64,000 nucleotides of DNA from Lachnoclostridium sp. An138. GTDB taxonomy: Bacteria; Bacillota; Clostridia; Lachnospirales; Lachnospiraceae. The DNA lies in NCBI RefSeq assembly GCF_002160765.1, contig NZ_NFLF01000006.1, positions 62,001 to 126,000 on the forward strand, given 5' to 3'. The notes beneath the pieces are model-generated. The model was given only the letters and a program-made list of their open reading frames with translations, was not told the origin of the DNA and searched no databases. A program made the translations under genes and the position numbers. Below are positions 47,448-54,533 of this stretch, in pieces. Position 1 is the stretch's first letter; the number at the start of each line of letters is the position of its first letter.

Positions 47448-47561
47448 TTTCTGTATCCGTTGTTCGGACGTCTCACGGACGCATGTATGCTTCCGGACGG
47501 ACCAAGGTCCGCCTGAATCACACATGCGTCCGCGAGAAGCCGGACACCAGGATATCAGAAA
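47448..47561 (-). repeat. Structured palindromic repeat, copy A (short form)
   Basis: 114 bases bounded by TTTCTGTATCC and GGATATCAGAAA inverted ends. Inside are a perfect 11-bp stem CGGACGCATGT/ACATGCGTCCG (47476-47486 with 47522-47532) and a central stem GGACGGACC/GGTCCGCC (47495-47513). Its reverse complement aligns with copy B almost throughout. It starts six bases after the stop of the acidic protein. No transposase is present. Confidence 0.85.
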
Positions 47562-47653
47562 GCTTACGCGATGTCGCTCCGTTTAGATTTCAAATTGGCG
47601 TTTCCATATGTAATCATCGCAGAAATCATACAGGATCTTATTGAAAAAGGGCA

Positions 47654-47680
47654 ACAAAAATCTCCGTCTCAGCAGAGATT
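47654..47680 (-). terminator. Terminator of the ribbon-helix-helix gene
   Basis: AATCTC/GAGATT arms (47659-47664 with 47675-47680), then TTTTTGTTG on the minus strand, about 35 bases after the stop at 47714. Confidence 0.6.
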
Positions 47681-47713
47681 ATAAAGTCTTTCACATATAT
47701 TTTACCTGGTATA

Positions 47714-47893
47714 TTAAGAGTTCTCAGAATCATCCAGATTTTCAATACCATACTCGCATAAGATAATGACGAGCTGATTAACAAAAATATTCTTTTCCTG
47801 TGCAATACTTCCCAGCTTCTCAATAAGGAATACCGGAAGACGGAAAGTTCTGTTTTGATATTCCCTTTTATCTATTTTCAGCCTATCCGGCAT
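47714..47893 (-). CDS. Small ribbon-helix-helix (Arc/CopG-like) DNA-binding protein
   Basis: A 59-residue protein starting MPDRLKIDKREYQNRTFRLP. The strand YQNRTFRLPVFLIEKL followed by helices GSIAQEKNIFVNQLVIILCE fits the ribbon-helix-helix fold of Arc/CopG regulators and type II antitoxins. GGGAG is eight bases before the ATG at 47893; a GTG just upstream is possible. No toxin-like gene adjoins it. The gene is AT-rich compared with neighbours and lies between two inverted repeat copies, which suggests acquired DNA. Confidence 0.65.
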   Translation of the reverse strand: MPDRLKIDKREYQNRTFRLPVFLIEKLGSIAQEKNIFVNQLVIILCEYGIENLDDSENS

Positions 47894-48012
47894 CACAATT
47901 TCTCCCTATCTTCCCTGAAATTTATACGTACATTATAATTTTGAATTTAACGTTCAAATACATATCATATTACACATATATTTGCATGCAATCAAACAGA
48001 GGGAAGAATACC

Positions 48013-48154
48013 ATGAAATTGCCAGAAGAAACCTAAGATAAAAAGAGTACTGCGGGAGAAGCTTTATGCCAGAATCAAAGAAGTATATGGCGAAGATGCC
48101 AGCTTCCGTCTGTATGCCTTTTTGTGTAGCACACTATTTATAATCCATGTGTAA
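48013..48154 (+). pseudogene. Helicase-like N-terminal remnant
   Basis: GAGGGAAG and the ATG at 48013 look like a real translation start, but the frame stops after eight codons. One base shift reads QKKPKIKRVLREKLYARIKE and then VYGEDASFR, a pattern like the N-terminus of RecQ/DEAD-type helicases (family from memory), followed by unrelated residues and TAA at 48152-48154. It is best read as a frameshifted, truncated gene. Weak on its own. Confidence 0.35.
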
Positions 48155-48172
48155 TGTGCAACTTTGATGCTT

Positions 48173-48243
48173 GATATCCCAGTATCCGTGAAACGTCCGC
48201 AAGGTGAATTGCTGCATAGCGGCAAGAGAAAACGGCCTTGAGC
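48173..48243 (+). repeat. Structured repeat, copy C (internally deleted)
   Basis: It begins GATATCCCAGT, like the left end of copy B, then joins directly to the right half. 32 bases (48185-48216) are identical to copy B at 48385-48416. The TTGCTGC/GCGGCAA hairpin is kept with one G-T wobble. The right inverted end is missing. Confidence 0.8.
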
Positions 48244-48302
48244 TATATACTAATAATTCCCATATCCACAGAATAAACGATTGAAGTAAACGGGCTGTCG
48301 GT

Positions 48303-48451
48303 TTTCTGATATCCCAGTGTCCGGCTTTTCGCGGACATCTGTGTGATTCAGGCGGACCTCGGTCCGTCCGGAAGCATACTGATGTCCGTGAAACGTCCGC
48401 AAGGTGAATTGCTGCAAAGCAGCAAGAGAGGGCGGCCTGGGCCGGACACGG
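48303..48451 (+). repeat. Structured palindromic repeat, copy B (long form)
   Basis: 149 bases bounded by TTTCTGATATCCCAGTGTCC and GGACACGGGATACAGAAA. It contains the stem CGGACATC/GATGTCCG (48332-48339 with 48381-48388), the central stem GGCGGACC/GGTCCGTCC (48351-48369) and an extra hairpin TTGCTGC-AAA-GCAGCAA (48409-48425) absent from copy A. Outside it, GGGCTGTCGG/CCGACAGCCC extends the inverted repeat to 17 perfect bases on each side (48292-48308 with 48446-48462). Confidence 0.85.
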
Positions 48452-48491
48452 GATACAGAAAACCGACAGCCCTCTTTCTTCTATCTTTTAT

Positions 48492-49682
48492 TCATTTCTC
48501 AAAGGTTCCAAATACCAGCTGTTTCCCATCTTTCACCATCAGCTGTCCCTTCGCCATAACCGTCTTCAGCTCCAGCGTATCCTCTGTCAGAAGACAGATA
48601 TCCGCGTCGAAGCCTTCCCGGATGCGGCCTTTCGCGCCCAGCTTCAGGATGGAAGACACATTTGAAGTAATTCCCTTCACTGCAATTTCCAGAGGAATTC
48701 CTTCTTTCAGAACGCATTCCCGCACTTCTTTGAGCAGACAGGAAGCCTTTCCTATGCCGATTCCCTGATATTCACCCTTTTCGTTGAAGACAGGCATGCT
48801 GCCCTGTCCGTCGGAGGAAATTGTGAAGCGGTCGCTGGATATTCCCATGTCCAGAAGTCTTGCTATGCCTCTGCATACCCGTACTTCATCACAGATAGTC
48901 TCCCAGTAATCAATATCTTCATTTCCGGTAAAATCAATGGTCCCGCCTTCTTTCGCAAACTGCAGGCAGACATCAAAAAGGCCCGCGTTCCGGTTCACAT
49001 GGGTGGGGAGGAACTGAGAAGCCGGAATCTCTGTTTCATGGATCACCCGTTCAATCAGATCTATATGACGGGGACTGTCGCCCAGGTGGACATTGACAAT
49101 TCCCGCCTTTCCGGAAAGCATGCCTGCCACACGGGCATCTGCCGCTATCCGGGCAAACTCTTCAAATGTGGGCTGGGAAGAACGGTGATCGGAAATCGCC
49201 ACCTCACCGACTCCAATTACCTTGTCCAGCATCATGATATCTTTCATCAGGCTGTCTGTCAGCGTCTTCACCGGAACCCGGTAGGAGCCTGTATAGGCAT
49301 AGGTGCTGATCCCTTCGTTTTCCAGCGCATGCGCCTTTGCCAGAAGCGCCGTCATATCCCTTCCTACGCTGTCCGTTCCGATACAGCCCGCCACGGTAGT
49401 AATACCGTTCATAATCAGATCCTTCAGTTCCGCTTCCGGAGTCCTGGTCTCAAAACCGCCTTCACCGCCGCCGCCCAGAATATGCTCATGACTGTCAATA
49501 AATCCCGGCACAGCCGCCATTCCTTCCCCGTCAAGCTCCTCCACTTCCAGGCTTCCGCCAAAATCTGCCTGCAGCTTTTCACCTACTGCCGCTATTTTTC
49601 CTCCAAGCACCAGAATATCCCTGACCCCGGCATATTCCGGCTGATATACCTTTGCATTTCTGATAAGTGTAACCATTGCCAT
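48492..49682 (-). CDS. iadA: Isoaspartyl dipeptidase (beta-aspartyl-peptidase)
   Basis: A zinc amidohydrolase that removes isoaspartyl residues from dipeptides released by damaged proteins. The 396 residues have an N-terminal beta part (LIRNAKVYQPEYAGVRDILV), metal ligands in PGFIDSHEHILGGGGEGGF, then GVGEVAISDHRSSQPTFEEF, IVNVHLGDSPRHI, FLPTHVNRN and TISSDGQGSMP with the catalytic aspartate. GGTGGG lies seven bases before the ATG at 49682. It lies downstream of a YfcC-type transporter, which may import the peptide or amino-acid substrate; a hairpin separates them. Confidence 0.92.
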   Translation of the reverse strand: MAMVTLIRNAKVYQPEYAGVRDILVLGGKIAAVGEKLQADFGGSLEVEELDGEGMAAVPGFIDSHEHILGGGGEGGFETRTPEAELKDLIMNGITTVAGCIGTDSVGRDMTALLAKAHALENEGISTYAYTGSYRVPVKTLTDSLMKDIMMLDKVIGVGEVAISDHRSSQPTFEEFARIAADARVAGMLSGKAGIVNVHLGDSPRHIDLIERVIHETEIPASQFLPTHVNRNAGLFDVCLQFAKEGGTIDFTGNEDIDYWETICDEVRVCRGIARLLDMGISSDRFTISSDGQGSMPVFNEKGEYQGIGIGKASCLLKEVRECVLKEGIPLEIAVKGITSNVSSILKLGAKGRIREGFDADICLLTEDTLELKTVMAKGQLMVKDGKQLVFGTFEK

Positions 49683-49739
49683 TTTATTTCCCACCTTCTC
49701 TGTCTTTTTTCTGCCAAAACGCAGTCCGCAAATTGAAAG

Positions 49740-49773
49740 TCCGTGTACGGAGACCTTCGTCCCCGCACACGGA
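49740..49773 (-). terminator. Hairpin between transporter and iadA
   Basis: A 15-bp stem (49740-49754 with 49759-49773) with two G-T wobbles and a four-base loop. On the minus strand the following bases are CTTTCAATTTG, a weak T run, so it may terminate only partly and let iadA be read from the transporter promoter. Confidence 0.6.
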
Positions 49774-49794
49774 TCTCTGATATCTGTGTCTGTA

Positions 49795-51540
49795 TTACTG
49801 GAAATTGATTGCCACCGCGATGGCTATGAAAATCGTTCCCATCACAAAGAAGAATGCCTGCATCTTAATCTGGAATTTCGCCCAGGTACCCCAGTCAATT
49901 CTAGCCACACCCAGAACACCGATAAGGCTGGCTGATACCGGTGTAAAAGCATCCACAAAGCCTGCGCCCAGCTGATAAGCCAGAACCGCGATCTGACGGG
50001 AGACGCCTACCAGGTCCGCAAGCGGCGCCATAATCGGCATGGTAAGAGCCGCCTGTCCGGAATTGGAGGTTACCACCAGATTGAAAAGGCTCTGGAAAAT
50101 GTACATAAACCATGCTCCGATGAAGGACGGGATTCCCTCCAGAGCGTTTCCAATTGCGTAAAGGATCGTATTCAGAGTAGAGTAAACGTCTGCGTCAGAA
50201 CCTCCGAGCACCAGGAGGATTCCCTTTGCCATACCTACAACCACGGCTGTGCCTGCCAGATCGGCTACACCGCCCTGGAACGCGGAAGCCATGCCATTGA
50301 TCGTCATGCCGTTCAGTTTGAAGATGATGGCGATCACGCCGGCCGCAAAGCCCATCACGAAGAACTGGGATGCGATCTCCGGAATGTAGAAGCCCTTCTG
50401 GGTAACACCCCAGACAATCCAGATCAGCACTGCCAGCATCTCCAGAAGAATGAGCTTATGGCCCAGATTAAATTCCTTTTCCTCCTCCGTTACGGAGCCC
50501 ATACGGTCACGGAAGTAAGCGTCTCCCACGTAAACCACAGAATGCTGCGGATTTTTACGGATACGCTCCGCATATACCATAAGGAAGGCCGCGGACGCCA
50601 GCGTTACAACCACCCACATGGTCAGACGGAAACCAGCGCCGGACAGTACCGGAATGCCCGCAATACCCTGAGCCACCGCCACAGAGAACGGACTCATCCA
50701 GGATACCGCATTTCCCACCTGAGAAGCCACATAGGTTACAGTAACCGCCACGATGGAGTCATAGCCAAGCGCAATCACGAAAGGCACCATGATCATCGCA
50801 AACGGGATACATTCCTCTGCCATACCGAAGGTCGCGCCTCCCAGTGAAAACAGAATGAAGAACAGCGGAATCGCCAGTCTCTCAAGACCTTTGGTCTTCC
50901 GGATAAACGCGTAAATTCCCGCGTCAATCGCTCCGGTCTTCATAATGATACCGAAGGAACCGCCGATTACCAGAATCAGCGCGCACAAGCCTACAGCAGA
51001 ACCGGAACGGTCACCTGTCACCAGACCTTCGAACACATAGTTCATGAATCCGAAGCCGCCGAAATCCTCGGTTCCCCAGACGCCTGCCGTCTTATGCAGC
51101 TTTTTGCTGGTATCATAAAACTCTTCCCCATACCGGGAATACATCTCGTCGTCGCTGATGCCGGCCGCGTCCAGATCTTCCTGTGTCCAGGCAGAGGAGT
51201 CTGTCTCCATCAGCGCCGCAAGTGCCTCGGAATCCACTTCCCACTCTTCCATCACAGCCTGATCCTGGCTGATCTCCGCGAGAGCGTCTGCCACAAAATC
51301 TGTATCCAGATTGTAGTAATAACGGAACGTATCTGCCATCAGGACAGTTCTTGTGGCTGTGCCGCCGTCAGCGTCCGTATATTCGATTGTGTGCGTGCTG
51401 AATTTTCCTGCCGGAATCAGATAAGTCAGAAGCCAGCAGACGATTACCACGAAAAAGATAATCGCATAGGTGTGAGGCGTCTTTAGCTTTGTATAGTCCT
51501 TTTTAGCCGGAGCCTGCCCGTTTTTTCTTTTGAAACTCAT
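49795..51540 (-). CDS. YfcC-family transporter (AbgT/DcuC-like)
   Basis: A 581-residue membrane protein. A cytoplasmic basic N-terminus and first helix (TYAIIFFVVIVCWLLTYLIP) are followed by an acidic extracytoplasmic stretch (about 50-165, including VLMADTFRYYYN and many D/E) and then about eleven more helices. GGATFGMAEECIPFAMIMVP, FVDAFTPVSASLIGVLGVAR and NLVVTSNSGQAALTMPIMAP are typical of YfcC proteins, proposed to exchange amino acids or peptides with protons. The neighbouring isoaspartyl dipeptidase makes an aspartyl-containing substrate plausible, by inference only. Confidence 0.88.
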   Translation of the reverse strand: MSFKRKNGQAPAKKDYTKLKTPHTYAIIFFVVIVCWLLTYLIPAGKFSTHTIEYTDADGGTATRTVLMADTFRYYYNLDTDFVADALAEISQDQAVMEEWEVDSEALAALMETDSSAWTQEDLDAAGISDDEMYSRYGEEFYDTSKKLHKTAGVWGTEDFGGFGFMNYVFEGLVTGDRSGSAVGLCALILVIGGSFGIIMKTGAIDAGIYAFIRKTKGLERLAIPLFFILFSLGGATFGMAEECIPFAMIMVPFVIALGYDSIVAVTVTYVASQVGNAVSWMSPFSVAVAQGIAGIPVLSGAGFRLTMWVVVTLASAAFLMVYAERIRKNPQHSVVYVGDAYFRDRMGSVTEEEKEFNLGHKLILLEMLAVLIWIVWGVTQKGFYIPEIASQFFVMGFAAGVIAIIFKLNGMTINGMASAFQGGVADLAGTAVVVGMAKGILLVLGGSDADVYSTLNTILYAIGNALEGIPSFIGAWFMYIFQSLFNLVVTSNSGQAALTMPIMAPLADLVGVSRQIAVLAYQLGAGFVDAFTPVSASLIGVLGVARIDWGTWAKFQIKMQAFFFVMGTIFIAIAVAINFQ

Positions 51541-51579
51541 AACTTCTCTCCCTACTTGTTTATTATATGTGTATCATAC

Positions 51580-51608
51580 ATTGTAACCTATTGTATAAAA
51601 ATACACAA
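51580..51608 (-). promoter_or_regulatory. Promoter of the YfcC-family transporter
   Basis: Minus-strand -35 TTGTGT (51603-51608), 17-base spacer, -10 TACAAT (51580-51585), 40 bases before the start codon. Confidence 0.65.
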
Positions 51609-51673
51609 CAATTATTTACACATTCCGTCTTTTTTCCAGAAAGTCTTCTGCGGAAACCGGCAAAAAGCGCGCT

Positions 51674-52612
51674 TTACGCCTCTCCGGCCAGATACTGCTC
51701 CGCGCTCCAGGCAGCCATGGCCCCGTCCGCCGCAGCCGTAATCACCTGGCGCAGCTTCTTGGTCCGCGCGTCTCCGGCCGCAAACACACCCGGAACATTG
51801 GTACACGTGCTCTCGTCCGCAATGAGATATCCTGCCTCATCCATGGACACCTGTCCTTCGAAAAGCTTTGTATCCGGAATCCGTCCGATAGACACAAAAA
51901 GGCCGTCCAGAGAGAGCTCTCTCTTCTCTCCAGTCCCCGTATCTGTCAGCACCACGCCCGTCAGCCGCTTGTCCGCAAGAAAGCCGGTCACTCGGCTGTT
52001 CCAGATCAGCTCCACACTGCTTCCAAAAAGCGCATCCTGATAAACCTTTGCCGCGCGCAGTGCGTCTCTTCTGTGAATCAGATAGACCTTTGCGCAGATC
52101 CGTGAAAGCAGAAGGGCGTCTTCCACCGCCGTATTCCCACCGCCATAGACAGCCACGGTCTTGTCCTTATAAAACATCCCGTCACAGGCCGCGCAGTAAG
52201 CTATGCCCCGTCCCGCCAGCCGTTCCTCACCTTCTATGCCTGTCTTGCGGGGATAGGCTCCTGTGGCCAGAATGACCGCGCGGGCTTTGAATTCCTTTTT
52301 TCGTGTCCTCACAGCCTTCACCGGACCGGAAAGCTCCACAGACTTCACCTCTGCAAACTGATTTTCCGCTCCAAAACGCAGGGCTCCCTTCTGCATCCTT
52401 TCGCCCAGTTCAAAGCCGCCGATTCCTTCAGGAAAACCAGGATAATTGTCTATCTGATCCGTATTGGTCATCTGTCCTCCCGGAGAAAGCTTTTCCAGCA
52501 CAAGCACGGAAAGCCCGCTCCGCACCGCGTACAGAGCAGCCGTATATCCTGCCGGTCCGCCTCCGATGACAATCACATCATAAATTCTTTCTTCCACATT
52601 TTTGTCTTCCAT
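51674..52612 (-). CDS. trxB: Thioredoxin reductase
   Basis: TrxB passes electrons from NADPH through FAD to thioredoxin. The FAD site is VIVIGGGPAGYTAALYAVRSG, the redox-active pair is in IAYCAACDGMFYKDK, the NADPH site is VAVYGGGNTAVEDALLLSRI and the C-terminus GVFAAGDARTKKLRQVITAA closes the FAD domain. GGGAGAGATAT precedes the ATG at 52612, giving 312 residues, the normal size. It follows trxA by 35 bases. Confidence 0.94.
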   Translation of the reverse strand: MEDKNVEERIYDVIVIGGGPAGYTAALYAVRSGLSVLVLEKLSPGGQMTNTDQIDNYPGFPEGIGGFELGERMQKGALRFGAENQFAEVKSVELSGPVKAVRTRKKEFKARAVILATGAYPRKTGIEGEERLAGRGIAYCAACDGMFYKDKTVAVYGGGNTAVEDALLLSRICAKVYLIHRRDALRAAKVYQDALFGSSVELIWNSRVTGFLADKRLTGVVLTDTGTGEKRELSLDGLFVSIGRIPDTKLFEGQVSMDEAGYLIADESTCTNVPGVFAAGDARTKKLRQVITAAADGAMAAWSAEQYLAGEA

Positions 52613-52647
52613 ATATCTCTCCCTTCCAAAGCCCGTTTTTTCCGGAA

Positions 52648-52986
52648 CTACAGGCTGACGCCATTCTCCTCCAGCCACTCTTCGATTGCGTCTCTGGAAC
52701 CGGGAGCTACCAGCTCTTCCCCCGCCTGTTCCCCATTCCGGAAAAGAATCAGACTCGGGATTCTCTCCACGCCGAAACGGTCTGCCAGCGCTTCCTGCTC
52801 ATCCACATTGACCTTGCCAACCACAAGGTTTCCTTCCGTATCTTCCGCAAGCTCCTCCACAGCCGGCTCGATCCGGCGGCAGTATACGCACCAGGGCGCC
52901 CAGAAATCCACCAGTACCGGAAGCGCAGACTGCAGCACCTCTTTTTCAAAATTTTCTGCTGTAATTGTCAAAATGGTTTCGCTCAT
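52648..52986 (-). CDS. trxA: Thioredoxin with WCVYC active site
   Basis: A 112-residue thioredoxin-fold protein; VDFWAPWCVYCRRIEPAVEE carries the CxxC active site, and the cis-proline is in ERIPSLILFRNG. The middle residues are Val-Tyr instead of the common Gly-Pro, which should change redox potential or partner choice. It is paired with trxB, so it is probably the main reductase substrate. The start ATG at 52986 follows AAGGAGGAACG. Confidence 0.92.
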   Translation of the reverse strand: MSETILTITAENFEKEVLQSALPVLVDFWAPWCVYCRRIEPAVEELAEDTEGNLVVGKVNVDEQEALADRFGVERIPSLILFRNGEQAGEELVAPGSRDAIEEWLEENGVSL

Positions 52987-53057
52987 TTGTCGTTCCTCCT
53001 TATGAAGCGGATCTTTGTCCGCCTTATTTACTTAAAGTATTTCCATTCATTTTTCTT

Positions 53058-54521
53058 TTATTTCCGCAGCTGCCTCGCTGACTGTCCTCCTGCTTCTCCA
53101 GCCTGCCGCGGAGAATTTGGCTTCCAGGCTTTTACAAGCCGCGTAGCCGCTTCCAGCAGCTCTTCCTCCGTAAGCGTCGCATAGCCCAGAAGCACCGCCG
53201 GATTTCTCATTTTCTCTCCGGAACCGTCGATGGTATATTCTGAAAGTGGATATACCCGGACTCTCTGCTCCTCTGCCCTGCGGATTACCTCCGCTTCCGT
53301 CATTCCGTTCTGAAATTCAACCAGAAGGTGTACTCCCGCATGTTCTCCCGTAACACGGACGCTTCCGGACAGTTTTTTCAGTTCTCCCAGCAGAATATCA
53401 TGCTTTCTGCCGTAAATGCGGCGCATCCGGTTCAGGTGGCGCTCAAAATATCCTTCCTGAATGAAATGATGCAGGATCATCTGATCCGTGCGGGACACTG
53501 TGGAAGAAAAACGCCTCAGTCTGTCTTCCGCCTTCTCCAGAAGCCGCTCCGGCAGCACCAGATAGCTGATTCGTATGGCCGGCGCTATGGACTTGGAAAA
53601 CGTCCCAATATAAATGACCCGGCCGTTCCGATCCGCTCCCTGCAGCGCCGGAACCGGCTTTCCCTTATACCGGAACTCACTGTCATAGTCATCTTCGATC
53701 AGATAACGCCCTTCCTTTCCGTAGGCCCACTTCAAAAGCTCCATCCGCCGGCTGATAGGCATGACAATCCCCAGCGGGTACTGGTGGGAGGGCATCACAT
53801 AGGCTGTATCCGCCCCGGAATCCTCCAGTTCTTCCACGCGCATTCCCCGCGCGTCCATGGAAACCGTGGTGAGAGAGAATCCCAGCTGTTCAAAAATCCG
53901 GTAGGCGTGTTTATAGGTAGGACTTTCCATGGCTACCCTGCGCCCGGTCCCGAGTATTACGGAAAGCAGCATCAGAAGATAATCATTTCCGGCCCCAAGC
54001 ACCACCTGCTCCGGCCGGCAGCTGACGCCTCTGGCCTGATGCAGATAGCGGCTGATTGTCTCCCGAAGCTCCCATTCTCCTTTCGGATCGCCCAGCTGAA
54101 ACAACTCCCTGCTGTCATCCAGCAGAACATTTCTGGTCAGTCTGCGCCATACATCAAAGGGGAAGCTTTCCAGATCAATGCCATTCGGCGTCAAATCAAA
54201 ATCCCAGGCAGAGGTTCCGGCAGGTCTCTTTTCCCGTACCGGCTCTTTCCCCGCGTCCAGGCTGTAAAGTCCTTCTATCCGGCACACATAATAGCCTCTG
54301 CAGGGAACCGCTTCCAGATAACCCTCCGACACCAGCTGCTCATAGGCCAGTTCCACCGTGCTGCGGCTCACCTCCAGAGACGCCGATAAAGATCGACTTG
54401 AGGGCAGCCGCTCTCCTGCGCGCAGCTGCCCTTTCTGAATATCGTGTTTGATATAGCTGTATATCTGCTCATACAGAGGCTCTTTTGTATCCGGATCAAG
54501 ACCGATCGCAAGCTCCCTCAT
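53058..54521 (-). CDS. MocR/PdxR-type GntR regulator with aminotransferase domain
   Basis: A 487-residue transcription factor. The N-terminal winged helix (about 10-75: IYSYIKHDIQKGQLRAGERL, SASLEVSRSTVELAYEQLV) belongs to the GntR family. Residues about 110-470 form a fold-type I aminotransferase-like domain (VVLGAGNDYLLMLLSVILGT, YLIEDDYDSEFRY) with the PLP lysine in GTFSKSIAPAIRISYLVLP retained. MocR proteins sense PLP or amino-acid adducts and activate pyridoxal or GABA-type genes. No pdxST genes adjoin, so the target is unknown. Confidence 0.9.
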   Translation of the reverse strand: MRELAIGLDPDTKEPLYEQIYSYIKHDIQKGQLRAGERLPSSRSLSASLEVSRSTVELAYEQLVSEGYLEAVPCRGYYVCRIEGLYSLDAGKEPVREKRPAGTSAWDFDLTPNGIDLESFPFDVWRRLTRNVLLDDSRELFQLGDPKGEWELRETISRYLHQARGVSCRPEQVVLGAGNDYLLMLLSVILGTGRRVAMESPTYKHAYRIFEQLGFSLTTVSMDARGMRVEELEDSGADTAYVMPSHQYPLGIVMPISRRMELLKWAYGKEGRYLIEDDYDSEFRYKGKPVPALQGADRNGRVIYIGTFSKSIAPAIRISYLVLPERLLEKAEDRLRRFSSTVSRTDQMILHHFIQEGYFERHLNRMRRIYGRKHDILLGELKKLSGSVRVTGEHAGVHLLVEFQNGMTEAEVIRRAEEQRVRVYPLSEYTIDGSGEKMRNPAVLLGYATLTEEELLEAATRLVKAWKPNSPRQAGEAGGQSARQLRK

Positions 54522-54533
54522 TCCGGATTCCCC

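Noticed and set aside
47246-47521. Small frames beginning MIQADLGPSGS at 47521 (minus) and 48343 (plus)
   Set aside because: Both start inside the repeat copies and share only the residues coded by the repeat; they have no ribosome binding site and are by-products of the repeated sequence.
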